DNA from: Cyclobacteriaceae bacterium | GTDB taxonomy: Bacteria; Bacteroidota; Bacteroidia; Cytophagales; Cyclobacteriaceae | DNA length: 44,561 nucleotides | NCBI GenBank assembly: GCA_029882685.1 | Contig: JAOUKH010000004.1 | Coordinates: 1-44,561 of the forward strand | Direction: 5' to 3' | In this document: piece after piece, positions 16,311 to 25,841 of the stretch | Layout: every line of letters starts with the position of its first letter | Position numbering within the stretch: the first letter of the stretch is position 1 | The notes under the pieces: model-generated | Seen by the model: the letters and a program-made list of their open reading frames with translations, nothing else | What the model was told of the DNA's origin: nothing | The model's database searches: none | Translations under genes and position numbers: made by a program

Positions 16311-17918
16311 ATGGCTGAAATTATCAGAATGCCCAAAATGAGCGACACCATGGAAGAAGGTGTTATTGCAGCGTGGCTAAAAAAAGTTGGAGATGATGTG
16401 AAATCGGGCGATATACTGGCTGAAGTTGAGACAGATAAGGCTACAATGGAGCTAGAATCATATGAGGATGGGACACTTCTTCATATCGGGATAGAAGAAA
16501 AGGCTTCTGTTCCTGTGGATGGTTTAATTGCCATTATCGGTAAAAAAGGAGAAGACATTTCGGCTTTATTATCAGGTGCAGCATCTACTCCTGAAGTTGT
16601 AGCCAGCACACCTGTTACACAGGAAGAAGCTCCTCAAGCTGTTGAAAATATTGATGTTTCAGGAATTAAAGCTACAGTTATTAACATGCCTAAAATGAGC
16701 GATACCATGACAGAAGGTACTATTGCTCAATGGCTAAAAAAAGTAGGAGATGATGTGAAGTCGGGAGATATTTTAGCTGAAGTTGAAACAGATAAAGCTA
16801 CAATGGAGTTAGAGTCTTATGAAGATGGTACTTTATTGTATGTTGGTCCAAAAGATGGAGAATCAGTTGAAGTTGATGGTGTATTGGCAATTGTAGGTGA
16901 AAAAGGAGCAGATTATGAACTATTGTTAAAGGCAGAAGCATCAAAAGGTGCAGCAGCCACAGTAGAGTCTCCTGTAAGCTCTTCTCAACCAGTAGTTGAG
17001 CAACCCAAAAAAGAAGTTCAACCTTTGGTTAATACATCTTCCGGAACAATAGAGTCTAGCAATGGTCGTGTGAAAGCGTCACCGTTAGCTAAAAAGTTAG
17101 CTTTGGATAAAGGTGTAGATATAACTCAAATTCAAGGGTCAGGTGAAAATGGTCGAGTAGTAAAGAGAGATGTAGAACATTTTGTTCCAGCTCAAGTAGC
17201 TCCTTCAACTATATCTACTCCACAAGCCGTAGGGCAAGAAAGTTTTGAGGAAGTTCCTTTATCGCAAATGCGTAAGGTTATTGCCAAGCGATTGTCTGAA
17301 AGTAAATTTACTGCGCCACATTTCTATTTAACTATGGAAATAAACATGGATAAGACCATGGAGGCTAGAAAAAATATTAATGAAATTTCTCCTGATAAAA
17401 TTTCATTCAACGATTTTGTGATAAAGGCTACAGCAGCGGCACTTCGTAAACATCCAGACGTAAATGTATCGTGGCAAGGAGATACTTTAAGAAAAAATCA
17501 TCACATACATATTGGTGTGGCAGTTGCGGTTGATGAAGGGCTATTAGTACCTGTTGTTCGTTTTGCTGACAATAAGTCACTGAGTGCTATATCTTCGGAA
17601 GTAAAAGCTTTAGCTAAAAATGCAGCTGATAAAAAATTACAACCAGCCGATTGGGAAGGAAATACATTTACTATTTCTAATTTAGGAATGTATGGTATTG
17701 AAGAGTTTACGGCTATTGTTAATCCACCTGATGCTTGTATACTAGCAGTAGGAGGGATTAAACAAACGGCAATAGTGAAAAATGGACAACTTGTGCCAGG
17801 AAATGTGATGAAAGTAACGCTTTCATGCGATCACCGTGCTGTGGACGGAGCAGTAGGAGCAGCATTTTTGCACACGCTAAAAGGTCTGTTAGAAGACCCT
17901 GTTAGAATCCTTTTGTAG
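16311..17918 (+). CDS. pdhC: Pyruvate dehydrogenase E2, dihydrolipoamide acetyltransferase
   Basis: The 535-aa protein has two lipoyl domains (about 1-80 and 122-200) with lipoyl lysines K43 and K162 in ETDKATMELES. A peripheral-subunit-binding domain follows (about 253-290, ASPLAKKLALDKGVDITQIQ), then the catalytic acetyltransferase domain (about 310-535) with the active-site motif SCDHRAVDG (H508, D512). Flexible Pro/Ala/Ser/Val linkers join them. The enzyme passes acetyl groups from E1 to CoA. E1 and E3 genes are not in the window. Residues 22-57 and 141-176 are identical between the two lipoyl domains (36 residues), pointing to recent duplication or gene conversion. The specific substrate (pyruvate) is inferred from the two-lipoyl Bacteroidota PDH pattern. 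Confidence 0.92.
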   Translation: MAEIIRMPKMSDTMEEGVIAAWLKKVGDDVKSGDILAEVETDKATMELESYEDGTLLHIGIEEKASVPVDGLIAIIGKKGEDISALLSGAASTPEVVASTPVTQEEAPQAVENIDVSGIKATVINMPKMSDTMTEGTIAQWLKKVGDDVKSGDILAEVETDKATMELESYEDGTLLYVGPKDGESVEVDGVLAIVGEKGADYELLLKAEASKGAAATVESPVSSSQPVVEQPKKEVQPLVNTSSGTIESSNGRVKASPLAKKLALDKGVDITQIQGSGENGRVVKRDVEHFVPAQVAPSTISTPQAVGQESFEEVPLSQMRKVIAKRLSESKFTAPHFYLTMEINMDKTMEARKNINEISPDKISFNDFVIKATAAALRKHPDVNVSWQGDTLRKNHHIHIGVAVAVDEGLLVPVVRFADNKSLSAISSEVKALAKNAADKKLQPADWEGNTFTISNLGMYGIEEFTAIVNPPDACILAVGGIKQTAIVKNGQLVPGNVMKVTLSCDHRAVDGAVGAAFLHTLKGLLEDPVRILL

Positions 17919-17934
17919 AGTGAACCTAATTTAT

Positions 17935-17970
17935 AAAAAGGTATTGAGTTTTCTACTCAATACCTTTTTT
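17935..17970 (+). terminator. Strong Rho-independent terminator after the E2 gene
   Basis: AAAAAGGTATTGAGT and ACTCAATACCTTTTT form a perfect 15-bp stem around the loop TTTCT, ending in a T-run. It starts 17 bases after the stop codon and separates this gene from hslV. Confidence 0.92.
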
Positions 17971-17984
17971 GTTTTTATGCCAAT

Positions 17985-18013
17985 TTGTCAAGGGCATGAA
18001 AATTGACTATAAC
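17985..18013 (+). promoter_or_regulatory. Sigma-70-like promoter candidate upstream of hslV
   Basis: TTGTCA (17985-17990) and TATAAC (18008-18013) are 17 bases apart, the spacing of a proteobacterial-type promoter and not the usual Bacteroidota TTG/TAnnTTTG pattern. An imperfect dyad (ATGCC 17977-17981, GGCAT 17993-17997) overlaps it. The ATG of hslV is 25 bases downstream. This is a by-eye match only. Confidence 0.3.
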
Positions 18014-18038
18014 ATTCAGACTATATAAATTTTATATT

Positions 18039-18578
18039 ATGACTAAAATAAGATCAACCACAGTACTTGCTATAAATCATAATGGAGAAGTAGCTATTGG
18101 AGCAGACGGACAAGCAACTATGGGAAATTATGTAGCAAAGAGTAATGTTAAGAAAATAAGAAAGTTACAAGATGGAAAAATTGTTACTGGTTTTGCAGGC
18201 TCTACAGCAGATGCTTTTACATTATTAGAGAGATTTGATGAAAAGCTAAACTCTTATGGTGGTAATATGAAACGTGCTGCTATCGAATTGGCTAAGGACT
18301 GGAGGATGGATCGTTATTTGAGAAAATTAGAAGCGATGCTTATTACTGCTGATAAAGATGAAGTACTAATAGTGTCTGGTACAGGAGATGTTTTGGAGCC
18401 TGATCACGATATTGCAGCAATTGGATCGGGAGCAATGTACGCACAATCAGCAGCTTTGGCTCTCAAAAAACATGCTGCTCATATGTCGGCAGAAGAGATA
18501 GTAAAAGAAAGCCTAACGATTGCTGGAAATATCTGCATTTATACCAATACTAATTTAATTATTGAGAAGGTGGGGTGA
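18039..18578 (+). CDS. hslV: ATP-dependent protease subunit HslV (ClpQ)
   Basis: I use ATG 18039; the frame is open 12 codons further upstream, but family members start here. The 179-aa protein is MTKIRS followed by TTVLAINHNG, so removal of a 6-residue propeptide would expose the catalytic Thr7. Conserved HslV blocks are GADGQATMGN, KKIRKLQDGKIVTGFAGSTADA, ELAKDWRMDRYLRKLEAML and AAIGSGAMYAQSAA, ending with IAGNICIYTNTNL. HslV forms the two-ring peptidase chamber that works with the HslU ATPase. hslU is not adjacent, so the partner must be encoded elsewhere. The gene stands alone, between a terminator and a convergent kinase gene. Confidence 0.95.
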   Translation: MTKIRSTTVLAINHNGEVAIGADGQATMGNYVAKSNVKKIRKLQDGKIVTGFAGSTADAFTLLERFDEKLNSYGGNMKRAAIELAKDWRMDRYLRKLEAMLITADKDEVLIVSGTGDVLEPDHDIAAIGSGAMYAQSAALALKKHAAHMSAEEIVKESLTIAGNICIYTNTNLIIEKVG

Positions 18579-18648
18579 AAAATACAATCCTGATAAAGCT
18601 TTAGAGGCTTTAGCACAAGCTATATCAGTGTTATTACTATAGATGAAA

Positions 18649-19266
18649 TCACTTGAACAACCCAAATAACTCTGTATCTACCTTATTTACAATTGAAGAG
18701 AAATCTTCAACATTTTTAACAAAGTCAAGGTTGTTTACATCTATTATTAAGATTTTTCCAAGAGAATAATCACTAATCCATTCGGTGTAGTGTTCGTTTA
18801 AGTTAGTTAAATAATCAAGTCGAATAGCATTTTCATAATCTCTACCTCGTTTTTGAATCTGTTGTACTAATTTGGGAATATCAGCTTTGAGATAAATTAA
18901 TAAATCAGGAGCTTCTACATGTTGAAGCATGGAGTGAAACAAACTTAAATAACTCGAATAATCTCGATCATTAATAAATTTTGATTTATATAGATTAGCA
19001 GCAAAAATATAGGCATCCTCATAAATAGTGCGATCTTGAATCGTTGTTTTTTTGCTTGCTCTAATATTTTTAATTTGGTTAAATCTGCTATTTAAAAAAT
19101 ATACTTGCAAGTGGAAAGACCAACGAAGCATATCTTCATAAAAATCGGCCAAGTAAGGATTATCTTCTACTGATTCAAATTCTGCTTCCCAATTGTAATG
19201 TTTAGCTAACATTTGAGCTAATGTTGTTTTTCCTGAACCTATATTTCCGCAAATAGCGATATGCAT
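18649..19266 (-). CDS. Deoxynucleoside kinase
   Basis: The 205-aa protein has a P-loop GNIGSGKTT (7-15), the dNK substrate region VEDNPYLADFYEDMLRWSFH, the DR-type motif QDRTIYEDAYIFAANLY, and the lid region with QKRGRDYENAIRLDYL. This pattern fits the dNK/dGK-dAK family, which phosphorylates deoxynucleosides at the 5'-OH for dNTP salvage in the cytoplasm. Which bases it prefers cannot be said from motifs. It converges on hslV with 70 bases between. Confidence 0.9.
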   Translation of the reverse strand: MHIAICGNIGSGKTTLAQMLAKHYNWEAEFESVEDNPYLADFYEDMLRWSFHLQVYFLNSRFNQIKNIRASKKTTIQDRTIYEDAYIFAANLYKSKFINDRDYSSYLSLFHSMLQHVEAPDLLIYLKADIPKLVQQIQKRGRDYENAIRLDYLTNLNEHYTEWISDYSLGKILIIDVNNLDFVKNVEDFSSIVNKVDTELFGLFK

Positions 19267-19333
19267 AATGTAGTATTTATAGTATCGAAAATAGGGAAAT
19301 TGAAGTAGAACTTTGAATAAAAAAACTTAAATA

Positions 19334-19370
19334 AAAAAAGCCATTACATTAATTTTGTAATGGCTTTTTT
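19334..19370 (-). terminator. Terminator hairpin after the Oar-like receptor gene
   Basis: AAAAAAGCCATTACA and TGTAATGGCTTTTTT form a perfect 15-bp stem around a 7-base loop. Read on the minus strand it begins 26 bases after the stop of the receptor gene and ends in a T-run. It separates the receptor from the kinase gene downstream. The symmetric A and T tracts would let it act in both directions. Confidence 0.9.
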
Positions 19371-19396
19371 ATAGTGGTTGTCTAATTTAGTGAAAA

Positions 19397-22300
19397 TTAG
19401 AATGTGTATCTCAATCCAAATTGCATTTGCCATCTAGAAATTAACCCAGTATCGTTAGTGAACGTTTCAACTTGGTTAGGATCAAAGCTATATGTTGGTG
19501 TATTAGTTCCATCAACAGAAACCCCAATAGGCTGTGTATTTGTTGGAAATTGACGAACACCCCAATTTGAACTTATTAAGTTGCCAATATTTAAGACATC
19601 TATACTTAGCTGTACTTTGTTTCCATTGCTCAAATTGTAATCTTGTAGCAATCTGAAATCCCATCTAGAATACCAAGGGCTAAGTGCTGCATATTTTTCT
19701 GCATAATCACCTCTGTTTTCACTTAAGTACTCATCTTGCGTAATAAAAGCTTCTAAGGCAGTACGCTGCTCTTGTTCAGTTAAACCACTTCCGGTGTCAA
19801 AACTCATTCCCGATATCTCAGCTTGGGTAGGGATATAAATTAAATCGTTTAATGGAGACCCATCATTGTTTATATCCCCTGAATAGGTATAACTAAACCT
19901 ACCTCCTTGAGCATATTCGAAAAATAGAGAGAAAGTAGTTGCCCACTTATCCCCACCGTATTTAAAGGTTTTGTAAGTATTACCTACTATACGATGCTTA
20001 TTTCCATAAATTGATGGAGCTAATTGCGCCTCGTTAGTGTGACCCATCGATGGATTACGATCGTAAGCATCTCCTGAAATTTCTGCTTCAATGGAACTCG
20101 CATCTTTACTGTCTAAATAGTTATAAGAAAGACTGGTATATAACCCATTACTCCAATTTCTTTTTAATTCGAATGTTGTATTTATTGTTCTTCCTACGTT
20201 GGTATTAGTGAATACGTAAGCGTTTGAAGGACCACCAAAAACTAAAGTTCTATCAGTAGCAGAATTGTAAATAGGTCTAGTATCGCTTCCACCATTTAAT
20301 GTTCCTGTAGGAAGTTTTAGTCCATAATTTCTAACCATCATACCGTTTATGTCTTTTGTGTAAGATAAATCCACAGTTGCAGTCCACCCTTCACCGAATT
20401 TTTGATCCCAACCAATGTTCGTTCTCCATACTTGAGGAAATTTGAAATTAGGATCTGTCATTGTGTAGTAGAAAAAATCTGGGTTAGCTACCTGATTACC
20501 TATCCATACAAAAGGAAGCCTACCTGCAAATAACCCTGTACCACCCCTAATCTGCATGGATTGGTCACCATTTACATCATAATTAAAACCTAAACGAGGA
20601 GAAAACAATGTGTTTCCTGTAGGTAAATCGGTGTGATCAAATAAAACAGAGTTACCATCTTTATCAAAATATTCAATGGAAGGGTCGTATGTCCCACCAT
20701 CGGCAAGTAATCCACCTTTACTATCAATACTTTCTTGTATTTTTTCAGATGTATCGAAGTATAGGGGAACGTCCATTCTAAGACCTAATGTTACTGTTAA
20801 ATTATCTGTAGCTTCCCATTTATCTTGAATGTAAAGTGCCCATTGACCTAGATTTGTTTCAGCTAATGCCCAACTGTCATTGGCTTCATTAGTAGTATAT
20901 GCTGCTCTAGCATTGTCTACATCAGTTTGAAATCCACCTGAAGTAACAGCACCATCAAATGCTGCTACAGATGGAAAATCCCAGAATACATTAAACCCAT
21001 AGGAAACAAGGTTAAAGGAATTATCAAAAGAGAATTTCTCAAAAGATGTTCCTAATGTAAGTGTATGATCTCCAAAGTATAAATCGAAGTTATTTGAAAT
21101 TTGAATAACTTTTTGGTCAAGTTTATTATTTACTGAAAATGGTTCGTGACCAGCCACGATGTATCTTACTCCTCCTTCTGCAATATTAATTACTGGAAAA
21201 GGGTCACTAAAAGGGTCTCTTGTGTCTTTGAATTGAGTAAAACCAGCTTGAAATTTATTAGAAGCCTTATTACCAAATATTGAACGTAATTCTACTAATC
21301 CAGAATGGATAACATTATTGATAGCATATCCAGAATTTTGAAATTGGAGAGTAGTGGCATCAGGGCCTCTTCTGCCTATCGCATTAGGATGTGCAGGTTT
21401 TTGTTTGGTTGCATCTAAAAAATTATATGTAGCAGTTAAAGTATGACTCTTGTTAATATTCCAGTCTAGTTTTACAATACCTTTTTGGTTACTTGTTTTA
21501 TGTAAAAAACCTTCGTAATCACCTGTTTGGTAGTTGTAAGCAGAGTCAAGTAAAAAACTCACCCTTTCCAAATCAGTAGCCAATACTCTAGATTCGTTTT
21601 GAGCTCCTGTACCTCGATTAGCAACAAAACTAGACCCTAAATCTGATCTTCTATCCACTTCCATGTTAGCGAAAAAGAAAAGTTTATCTTTAATAATAGG
21701 ACCTCCGATACTAAATCCTGCTTGTGTTTGTGATAAATCTGCAACAATCGCATCTTCTCCACTAATTTTCGAACCTGCAAAATTCTGATTACGATAAAAT
21801 CCAAATACAGTACCACTCAATTTATTTGTACCACTTTTGGTAACCGCATTTATAGAAGCTCCAGTAAATCCAGATTGTGATACATCGAAAGGAGCAATAG
21901 ATACTTGTATTTGCTCGATAGCATCTAATGAAATTGGTTGTGCATCCGTCTGTCCACCAGGTGTAGCGGCATCTAATCCAAAAGGATTATTAAAAATAGA
22001 GCCATCTAATGAGAAGTTATTAAATTGATCGTTTCTACCAGCGAAAGAATTTCCATCAGATGTAGGATTCAATCTATAAATATCTTGTGCTGAACGAGAG
22101 ATAGTTGGCATTTTTTGTATTTCTTCATTTGAGTAACTTGATGCCGAACCTGTACGATCTTTTCCGAAAACATCATCTTCGCCTGTAATTATTACTTCGG
22201 ACAGTTGGGTAATATCTTCAATCATTTCTAAGTTGTATTTGAAATTTTGACCTAATGAAAGAGTAATTCCATCTTGTTTATGGTCACTATAACCTACATA

Positions 22301-22549
22301 GGTAACAGAAATAGAATACGGCCCTCCAACTTTGAGATTGGGAAGATTAAATCGTCCATCAGGTCTTGTAGTAGTGCCATACTGAGTACCTGTGGGTACA
22401 TGCATTGCTACAACGTTCGCCCCTGGGAGAGATTCTCCTTTGGAGTCAGTTATTTGACCACTGATAGAAGCAGTAGTCACTTGAGCATTTGCGTTAATAA
22501 TAACAGTCATGCTCAAAATAATAAAATAAAGTTTTAAGATTTTTTTCAT
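19397..22549 (-). CDS. Oar-like TonB-dependent outer membrane receptor
   Basis: The 1050-aa protein has a signal peptide (residues 1-22, ending NANAQ). A carboxypeptidase-like domain follows (TASISGQITDSKGESLPGAN), then a plug with LDGSIFNNPFGLDA and FDVSQSGFTGASINAVTKSG, typical of the Oar group, then a long barrel ending LRYTF. The group is named after a Myxococcus outer-membrane protein; in Bacteroidota its substrates are mostly unknown. No SusD or DUF4249 partner is adjacent. It is a single-gene unit with its own terminator and a candidate -7 element upstream. Confidence 0.92.
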   Translation of the reverse strand: MKKILKLYFIILSMTVIINANAQVTTASISGQITDSKGESLPGANVVAMHVPTGTQYGTTTRPDGRFNLPNLKVGGPYSISVTYVGYSDHKQDGITLSLGQNFKYNLEMIEDITQLSEVIITGEDDVFGKDRTGSASSYSNEEIQKMPTISRSAQDIYRLNPTSDGNSFAGRNDQFNNFSLDGSIFNNPFGLDAATPGGQTDAQPISLDAIEQIQVSIAPFDVSQSGFTGASINAVTKSGTNKLSGTVFGFYRNQNFAGSKISGEDAIVADLSQTQAGFSIGGPIIKDKLFFFANMEVDRRSDLGSSFVANRGTGAQNESRVLATDLERVSFLLDSAYNYQTGDYEGFLHKTSNQKGIVKLDWNINKSHTLTATYNFLDATKQKPAHPNAIGRRGPDATTLQFQNSGYAINNVIHSGLVELRSIFGNKASNKFQAGFTQFKDTRDPFSDPFPVINIAEGGVRYIVAGHEPFSVNNKLDQKVIQISNNFDLYFGDHTLTLGTSFEKFSFDNSFNLVSYGFNVFWDFPSVAAFDGAVTSGGFQTDVDNARAAYTTNEANDSWALAETNLGQWALYIQDKWEATDNLTVTLGLRMDVPLYFDTSEKIQESIDSKGGLLADGGTYDPSIEYFDKDGNSVLFDHTDLPTGNTLFSPRLGFNYDVNGDQSMQIRGGTGLFAGRLPFVWIGNQVANPDFFYYTMTDPNFKFPQVWRTNIGWDQKFGEGWTATVDLSYTKDINGMMVRNYGLKLPTGTLNGGSDTRPIYNSATDRTLVFGGPSNAYVFTNTNVGRTINTTFELKRNWSNGLYTSLSYNYLDSKDASSIEAEISGDAYDRNPSMGHTNEAQLAPSIYGNKHRIVGNTYKTFKYGGDKWATTFSLFFEYAQGGRFSYTYSGDINNDGSPLNDLIYIPTQAEISGMSFDTGSGLTEQEQRTALEAFITQDEYLSENRGDYAEKYAALSPWYSRWDFRLLQDYNLSNGNKVQLSIDVLNIGNLISSNWGVRQFPTNTQPIGVSVDGTNTPTYSFDPNQVETFTNDTGLISRWQMQFGLRYTF

Positions 22550-22617
22550 GGTAGTTGGTTAAGTTGTTTTTTATGTAAAATTATGCTAAAATATAACTTT
22601 ATGGTTAAATAAAAAAT

Positions 22618-22625
22618 CAAAATTA
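22618..22625 (-). promoter_or_regulatory. Candidate Bacteroidota -7 element for the Oar-like receptor
   Basis: On the minus strand this reads TAATTTTG, a full match to TAnnTTTG, about 68 bases upstream of the ATG at 22549. A TTG at the ideal -33 distance is not evident (TGTG sits there). Confidence 0.35.
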
Positions 22626-22703
22626 TTAAAACTAATCCATGTGTTTCACATACGCTTATTAATGACATTTGTATATTTAACAATAATTTAACCTATTCTA
22701 TAA

Positions 22704-23699
22704 TTGAAATTATTAATCATTCAAACAGCGTTTATTGGTGATGTGATTTTAGCGACATCGCTTATTGAAAAATTGAAACTGCATCACCCGAATGCAGTTA
22801 TAGATTTTTTAGTGAGAAAAGGAAATGAGTCATTGTTAAAAGAACATCCGCATATTGGAGAATGTTTGGTGTTTGATAAAAACAAAACAAAGTACACAAA
22901 CCTTTTTCGACTGATTCGAAAAATCAGGGGTAAAAAGTACAATTATGTAATTAATGCGCAACGTTTTTTCACGACTGGTTTAATCACGGTATTATCAGGG
23001 GCAAAACATAAAATTGGGTATAATAAAAACCCTCTTTCGTTTTTGTTTAACATGAAGGTTAAGCACGAAATAGGTACTGACAAACTAAACTATAAACATG
23101 AAATTGAGCGAAATCAACTATTGATACAAAAACTAACTGATGCTATAGCACAAAACCCTAAATTGTATCCATTAGTTAATGATTTTGAAAAAGTAAAAAT
23201 ATACAAGTCAATACCCTATATATGTATAGCCCCAACTTCGGTATGGTTTACAAAACAGTTTCCAATGTCAAGATGGGTGGAGTTTATAAATCTTGTAGAT
23301 GAAAATATTCAAATATATTTATTGGGAGCACCTTCTGATGCACAAGCATGTGAAAATATTATTAATGATGCTTCTCATAAACTAATTAAGAACCTAGCTG
23401 GAAAGTTGAGCTTATTAACTTCAGCTGCACTTATGAAGGACAGCATTATGAATTATGTTAATGATTCTGCACCAATGCACTTGGCATCGGCTATGAATGC
23501 TCCAGTTTGTGCTATTTATTGTTCTACTGTTCCAAATTTTGGTTTTGGTCCTCTATCAGACATATCACATGTTATTGAGGTTAAAGATGATTTAGATTGT
23601 CGCCCTTGCGGTTTACATGGACATAGAGCTTGTCCAGAAGGTCATTTTAAATGTGCTAATAAAATTGATGTAAATAGAATGATCTCAATAATTACTTAA
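22704..23699 (+). CDS. Glycosyltransferase family 9 (LPS heptosyltransferase-like), TTG start
   Basis: The 331-aa protein begins KLLIIQTAFIGDVILATSLI, the standard GT9 N-terminus. It continues with the acceptor-side Rossmann half, then CIAPTSVWFTKQFPMSRWVE, and the NDSAPMHLASAMNAPVCAIY motif that binds the nucleotide sugar. GT9 enzymes add heptose or similar sugars to the lipopolysaccharide inner core at the inner membrane. The initiation codon must be TTG 22704: the codon just before it is a stop (TAA), and the conserved N-terminus starts at once. A C-terminal cysteine cluster (DCRPCGLHGHRACPEGHFKC) is retained. The gene diverges from the Oar-like receptor. Confidence 0.9.
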   Translation: MKLLIIQTAFIGDVILATSLIEKLKLHHPNAVIDFLVRKGNESLLKEHPHIGECLVFDKNKTKYTNLFRLIRKIRGKKYNYVINAQRFFTTGLITVLSGAKHKIGYNKNPLSFLFNMKVKHEIGTDKLNYKHEIERNQLLIQKLTDAIAQNPKLYPLVNDFEKVKIYKSIPYICIAPTSVWFTKQFPMSRWVEFINLVDENIQIYLLGAPSDAQACENIINDASHKLIKNLAGKLSLLTSAALMKDSIMNYVNDSAPMHLASAMNAPVCAIYCSTVPNFGFGPLSDISHVIEVKDDLDCRPCGLHGHRACPEGHFKCANKIDVNRMISIIT

Positions 23700-23736
23700 T
23701 TTTTTCAAAATTCCACCAACCATCAATACATCACCT

Positions 23737-24321
23737 TCATTGATTGAACTTTAATAATTCAGTATATAGCTTGTGAGTAGGAAGACCCATTACATTGAAG
23801 TATGAGCCTTCAATACGCTCAATAGCTGCCATTCCTAACCATTCTTGTATGCCATATGCCCCAGCTTTGTCAAACGGTTTACACCTTTTTATGTAATAGT
23901 CAATTTCTTCTTTGCTGAGATTTTTTAGTTTCACTTGAGTTGTATCACTGAAAACAACTTGCTTGGTTTTATTCAGTAAACATACTCCGGTAATTACTTG
24001 ATGCGTTTTTCCTGAAAGGTTTGAGATCATTTCATAGGCATGATCATAATCTTTTGGTTTTCCTAATATCGTTTTTTCTAATACTACTATAGTATCGGAT
24101 GCGATGATAATTTCATCTTCCACCTCATTTAATAATGCTTTTGCTTTTTTGATGGCTAAAAAAGAAGGGACATCTTCAGGAGATAGGTTTTCTGGGTAAG
24201 ATTCGTCTGTATCTTTCGCTTTTATAGTAAAATTAAATCCCAATTCTCGAAGAAGTTGTTGTCTTCTGGGACTCTTTGATGCTAACACCAAAGGAGGGTT
24301 GAAATCAAGATATATCGACAT
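23737..24321 (-). CDS. maf: Maf-like nucleoside triphosphate pyrophosphatase
   Basis: The 194-aa protein has the Maf signature LASKSPRRQQLLRELG near the N-terminus, the catalytic ASDTIVVLEKTILGKP region, and SGKTHQVITGVCL and FDKAGAYGIQEWLG later. Maf proteins hydrolyse non-canonical or excess NTPs to NMP and pyrophosphate. The first 17 bases overlap the 3' end of nadB, so it is the last gene of the nadA-nadB-maf run. Confidence 0.93.
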   Translation of the reverse strand: MSIYLDFNPPLVLASKSPRRQQLLRELGFNFTIKAKDTDESYPENLSPEDVPSFLAIKKAKALLNEVEDEIIIASDTIVVLEKTILGKPKDYDHAYEMISNLSGKTHQVITGVCLLNKTKQVVFSDTTQVKLKNLSKEEIDYYIKRCKPFDKAGAYGIQEWLGMAAIERIEGSYFNVMGLPTHKLYTELLKFNQ

Positions 24322-25840
24322 TATAGTAGCCTCCTTTGTTTATTTTTCTATCTAATGAATGTTTTATTATTAAATGAGCTATAGTGAATAAGTTCCGTAT
24401 GGTAATAAGTTCTGTAGAAGTAAACTTTAAATTAACTTGATTATTGAATTTTTGCTCTAAAGTAGTTATTTCTTCTTGCGCCTTAGTAAGACCCTTGGTA
24501 GTTCTAACAATACCTACTGAATGACTCATAATTTCTTGTAGTTGTCTCTGTAATGATTGGATGAATTCATTATTGAGTTTTACAACTTCGTAATTAGGTA
24601 AATCGAATTGAATTTCTTGCTTATTAGAATCATTAACTGTTAGCATAGTATGCTGGTAGGTGCGATGTGCATAGACTACTGCTTCTAATAAAGAGTTTGA
24701 AGCTAGCCTATTAGCACCATGTAGCCCCGTTCTAGAGCATTCTCCTATGGCATATAAGTTTGAAATACTTGAAAGTCCATCCTTATTTACTTTAATACCT
24801 CCACAAACATAGTGAGCTGCTGGTGCTACTGGAATCATATTAATAGCAGGATTAATCCCGATAGTCATACATTTTTCATGAATACTTGGAAAGTGATGCT
24901 TAAACTTCTCGTTATCTAAGTGTGTGCAATCCAGATAAACATGACTAGAGTTGTTTTTTTTTAGTTCGGAGTGTATGGCTCTTGCAACAATATCTCTTGA
25001 AGCTAATTCCTTTCTTTCATCATACCTGTACATAAAGGCTTCTCCTTCTTTATTTCTAAGAATAGCCCCAAAACCACGTACTGCTTCAGAAATTAAGAAA
25101 ACAGGTTTTTTATCAGGATAATATAAAGCAGTCGGATGAAATTGAATAAACTCCATCTCTTCTATTTTTGCTCCAGCTCTTTTAGCCATAGCAATGCCAT
25201 CTCCAGTGGCAATATCTGGATTAGTAGTAAATGTATACACTTGCCCAGCACCTCCTGATGCTAGAATTGTGTTCTTTGCTATTATGTGTTTTATTTCTCC
25301 TTTTAAATTGTCTAGAATAACGGCTCCATGACAAGAAGATGATTTACTTTTTGAAGTGAGTAGGTCTATAGCAGTATGGAAAGAAAGTATTTTGATATTT
25401 GACATTTGAATGGCTGTAGCTCTTAAAGCTCTCATTATTTCACGCCCCGTCATGTCTTTGTGATGTACAACACGATGTTTTGTATGACCACCTTCATTCT
25501 CTAGAGAAAAACCTCCATCGCTATTTCTATCGAATTGAGCACCCCAGCTAATAAGTTCCTTTAATCGCTCTGGCCCTTCGTTTACCACCATTTCTACTAC
25601 TTCTTGATCACATATGCCATCTCCTGCAATGAGAGTATCTTTGATATGTTGTTGTGCGGAGTCCTTTGAGTAATCTGTAACTACTGCAATACCTCCTTGA
25701 GCGTATTTAGTATTAGATTCATTTAAGTCATTCTTAGTTACAACCAAAATGTCATGGTGGGGAGCATCTTCTGCTACTTTTATGGCATATGAAAGTCCAG
25801 CAATACCTGATCCTATAATCAGAAAATCGGTATGAATCAT
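24305..25840 (-). CDS. nadB: L-aspartate oxidase
   Basis: I use ATG 25840, which starts MIHTDFLIIGSGIAGLSYAI with the FAD-binding GxGxxG at once and sits 1 base after the nadA stop. An open frame continues 11 codons upstream inside nadA, without conservation. The 511-aa protein has the flavoprotein blocks KYAQGGIAVV, HHKDMTGREIMRAL, MEFIQFHPTALYY, SEAVRGFGAILRN, SRDIVARAIHSEL and GECSRTGLHGANRLASNSLL. It oxidises aspartate to iminoaspartate, the first step of de novo NAD synthesis, and hands it to NadA, encoded just upstream. Confidence 0.94.
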   Translation of the reverse strand: MIHTDFLIIGSGIAGLSYAIKVAEDAPHHDILVVTKNDLNESNTKYAQGGIAVVTDYSKDSAQQHIKDTLIAGDGICDQEVVEMVVNEGPERLKELISWGAQFDRNSDGGFSLENEGGHTKHRVVHHKDMTGREIMRALRATAIQMSNIKILSFHTAIDLLTSKSKSSSCHGAVILDNLKGEIKHIIAKNTILASGGAGQVYTFTTNPDIATGDGIAMAKRAGAKIEEMEFIQFHPTALYYPDKKPVFLISEAVRGFGAILRNKEGEAFMYRYDERKELASRDIVARAIHSELKKNNSSHVYLDCTHLDNEKFKHHFPSIHEKCMTIGINPAINMIPVAPAAHYVCGGIKVNKDGLSSISNLYAIGECSRTGLHGANRLASNSLLEAVVYAHRTYQHTMLTVNDSNKQEIQFDLPNYEVVKLNNEFIQSLQRQLQEIMSHSVGIVRTTKGLTKAQEEITTLEQKFNNQVNLKFTSTELITIRNLFTIAHLIIKHSLDRKINKGGYYNVDIS

Positions 25841-25841
25841 A

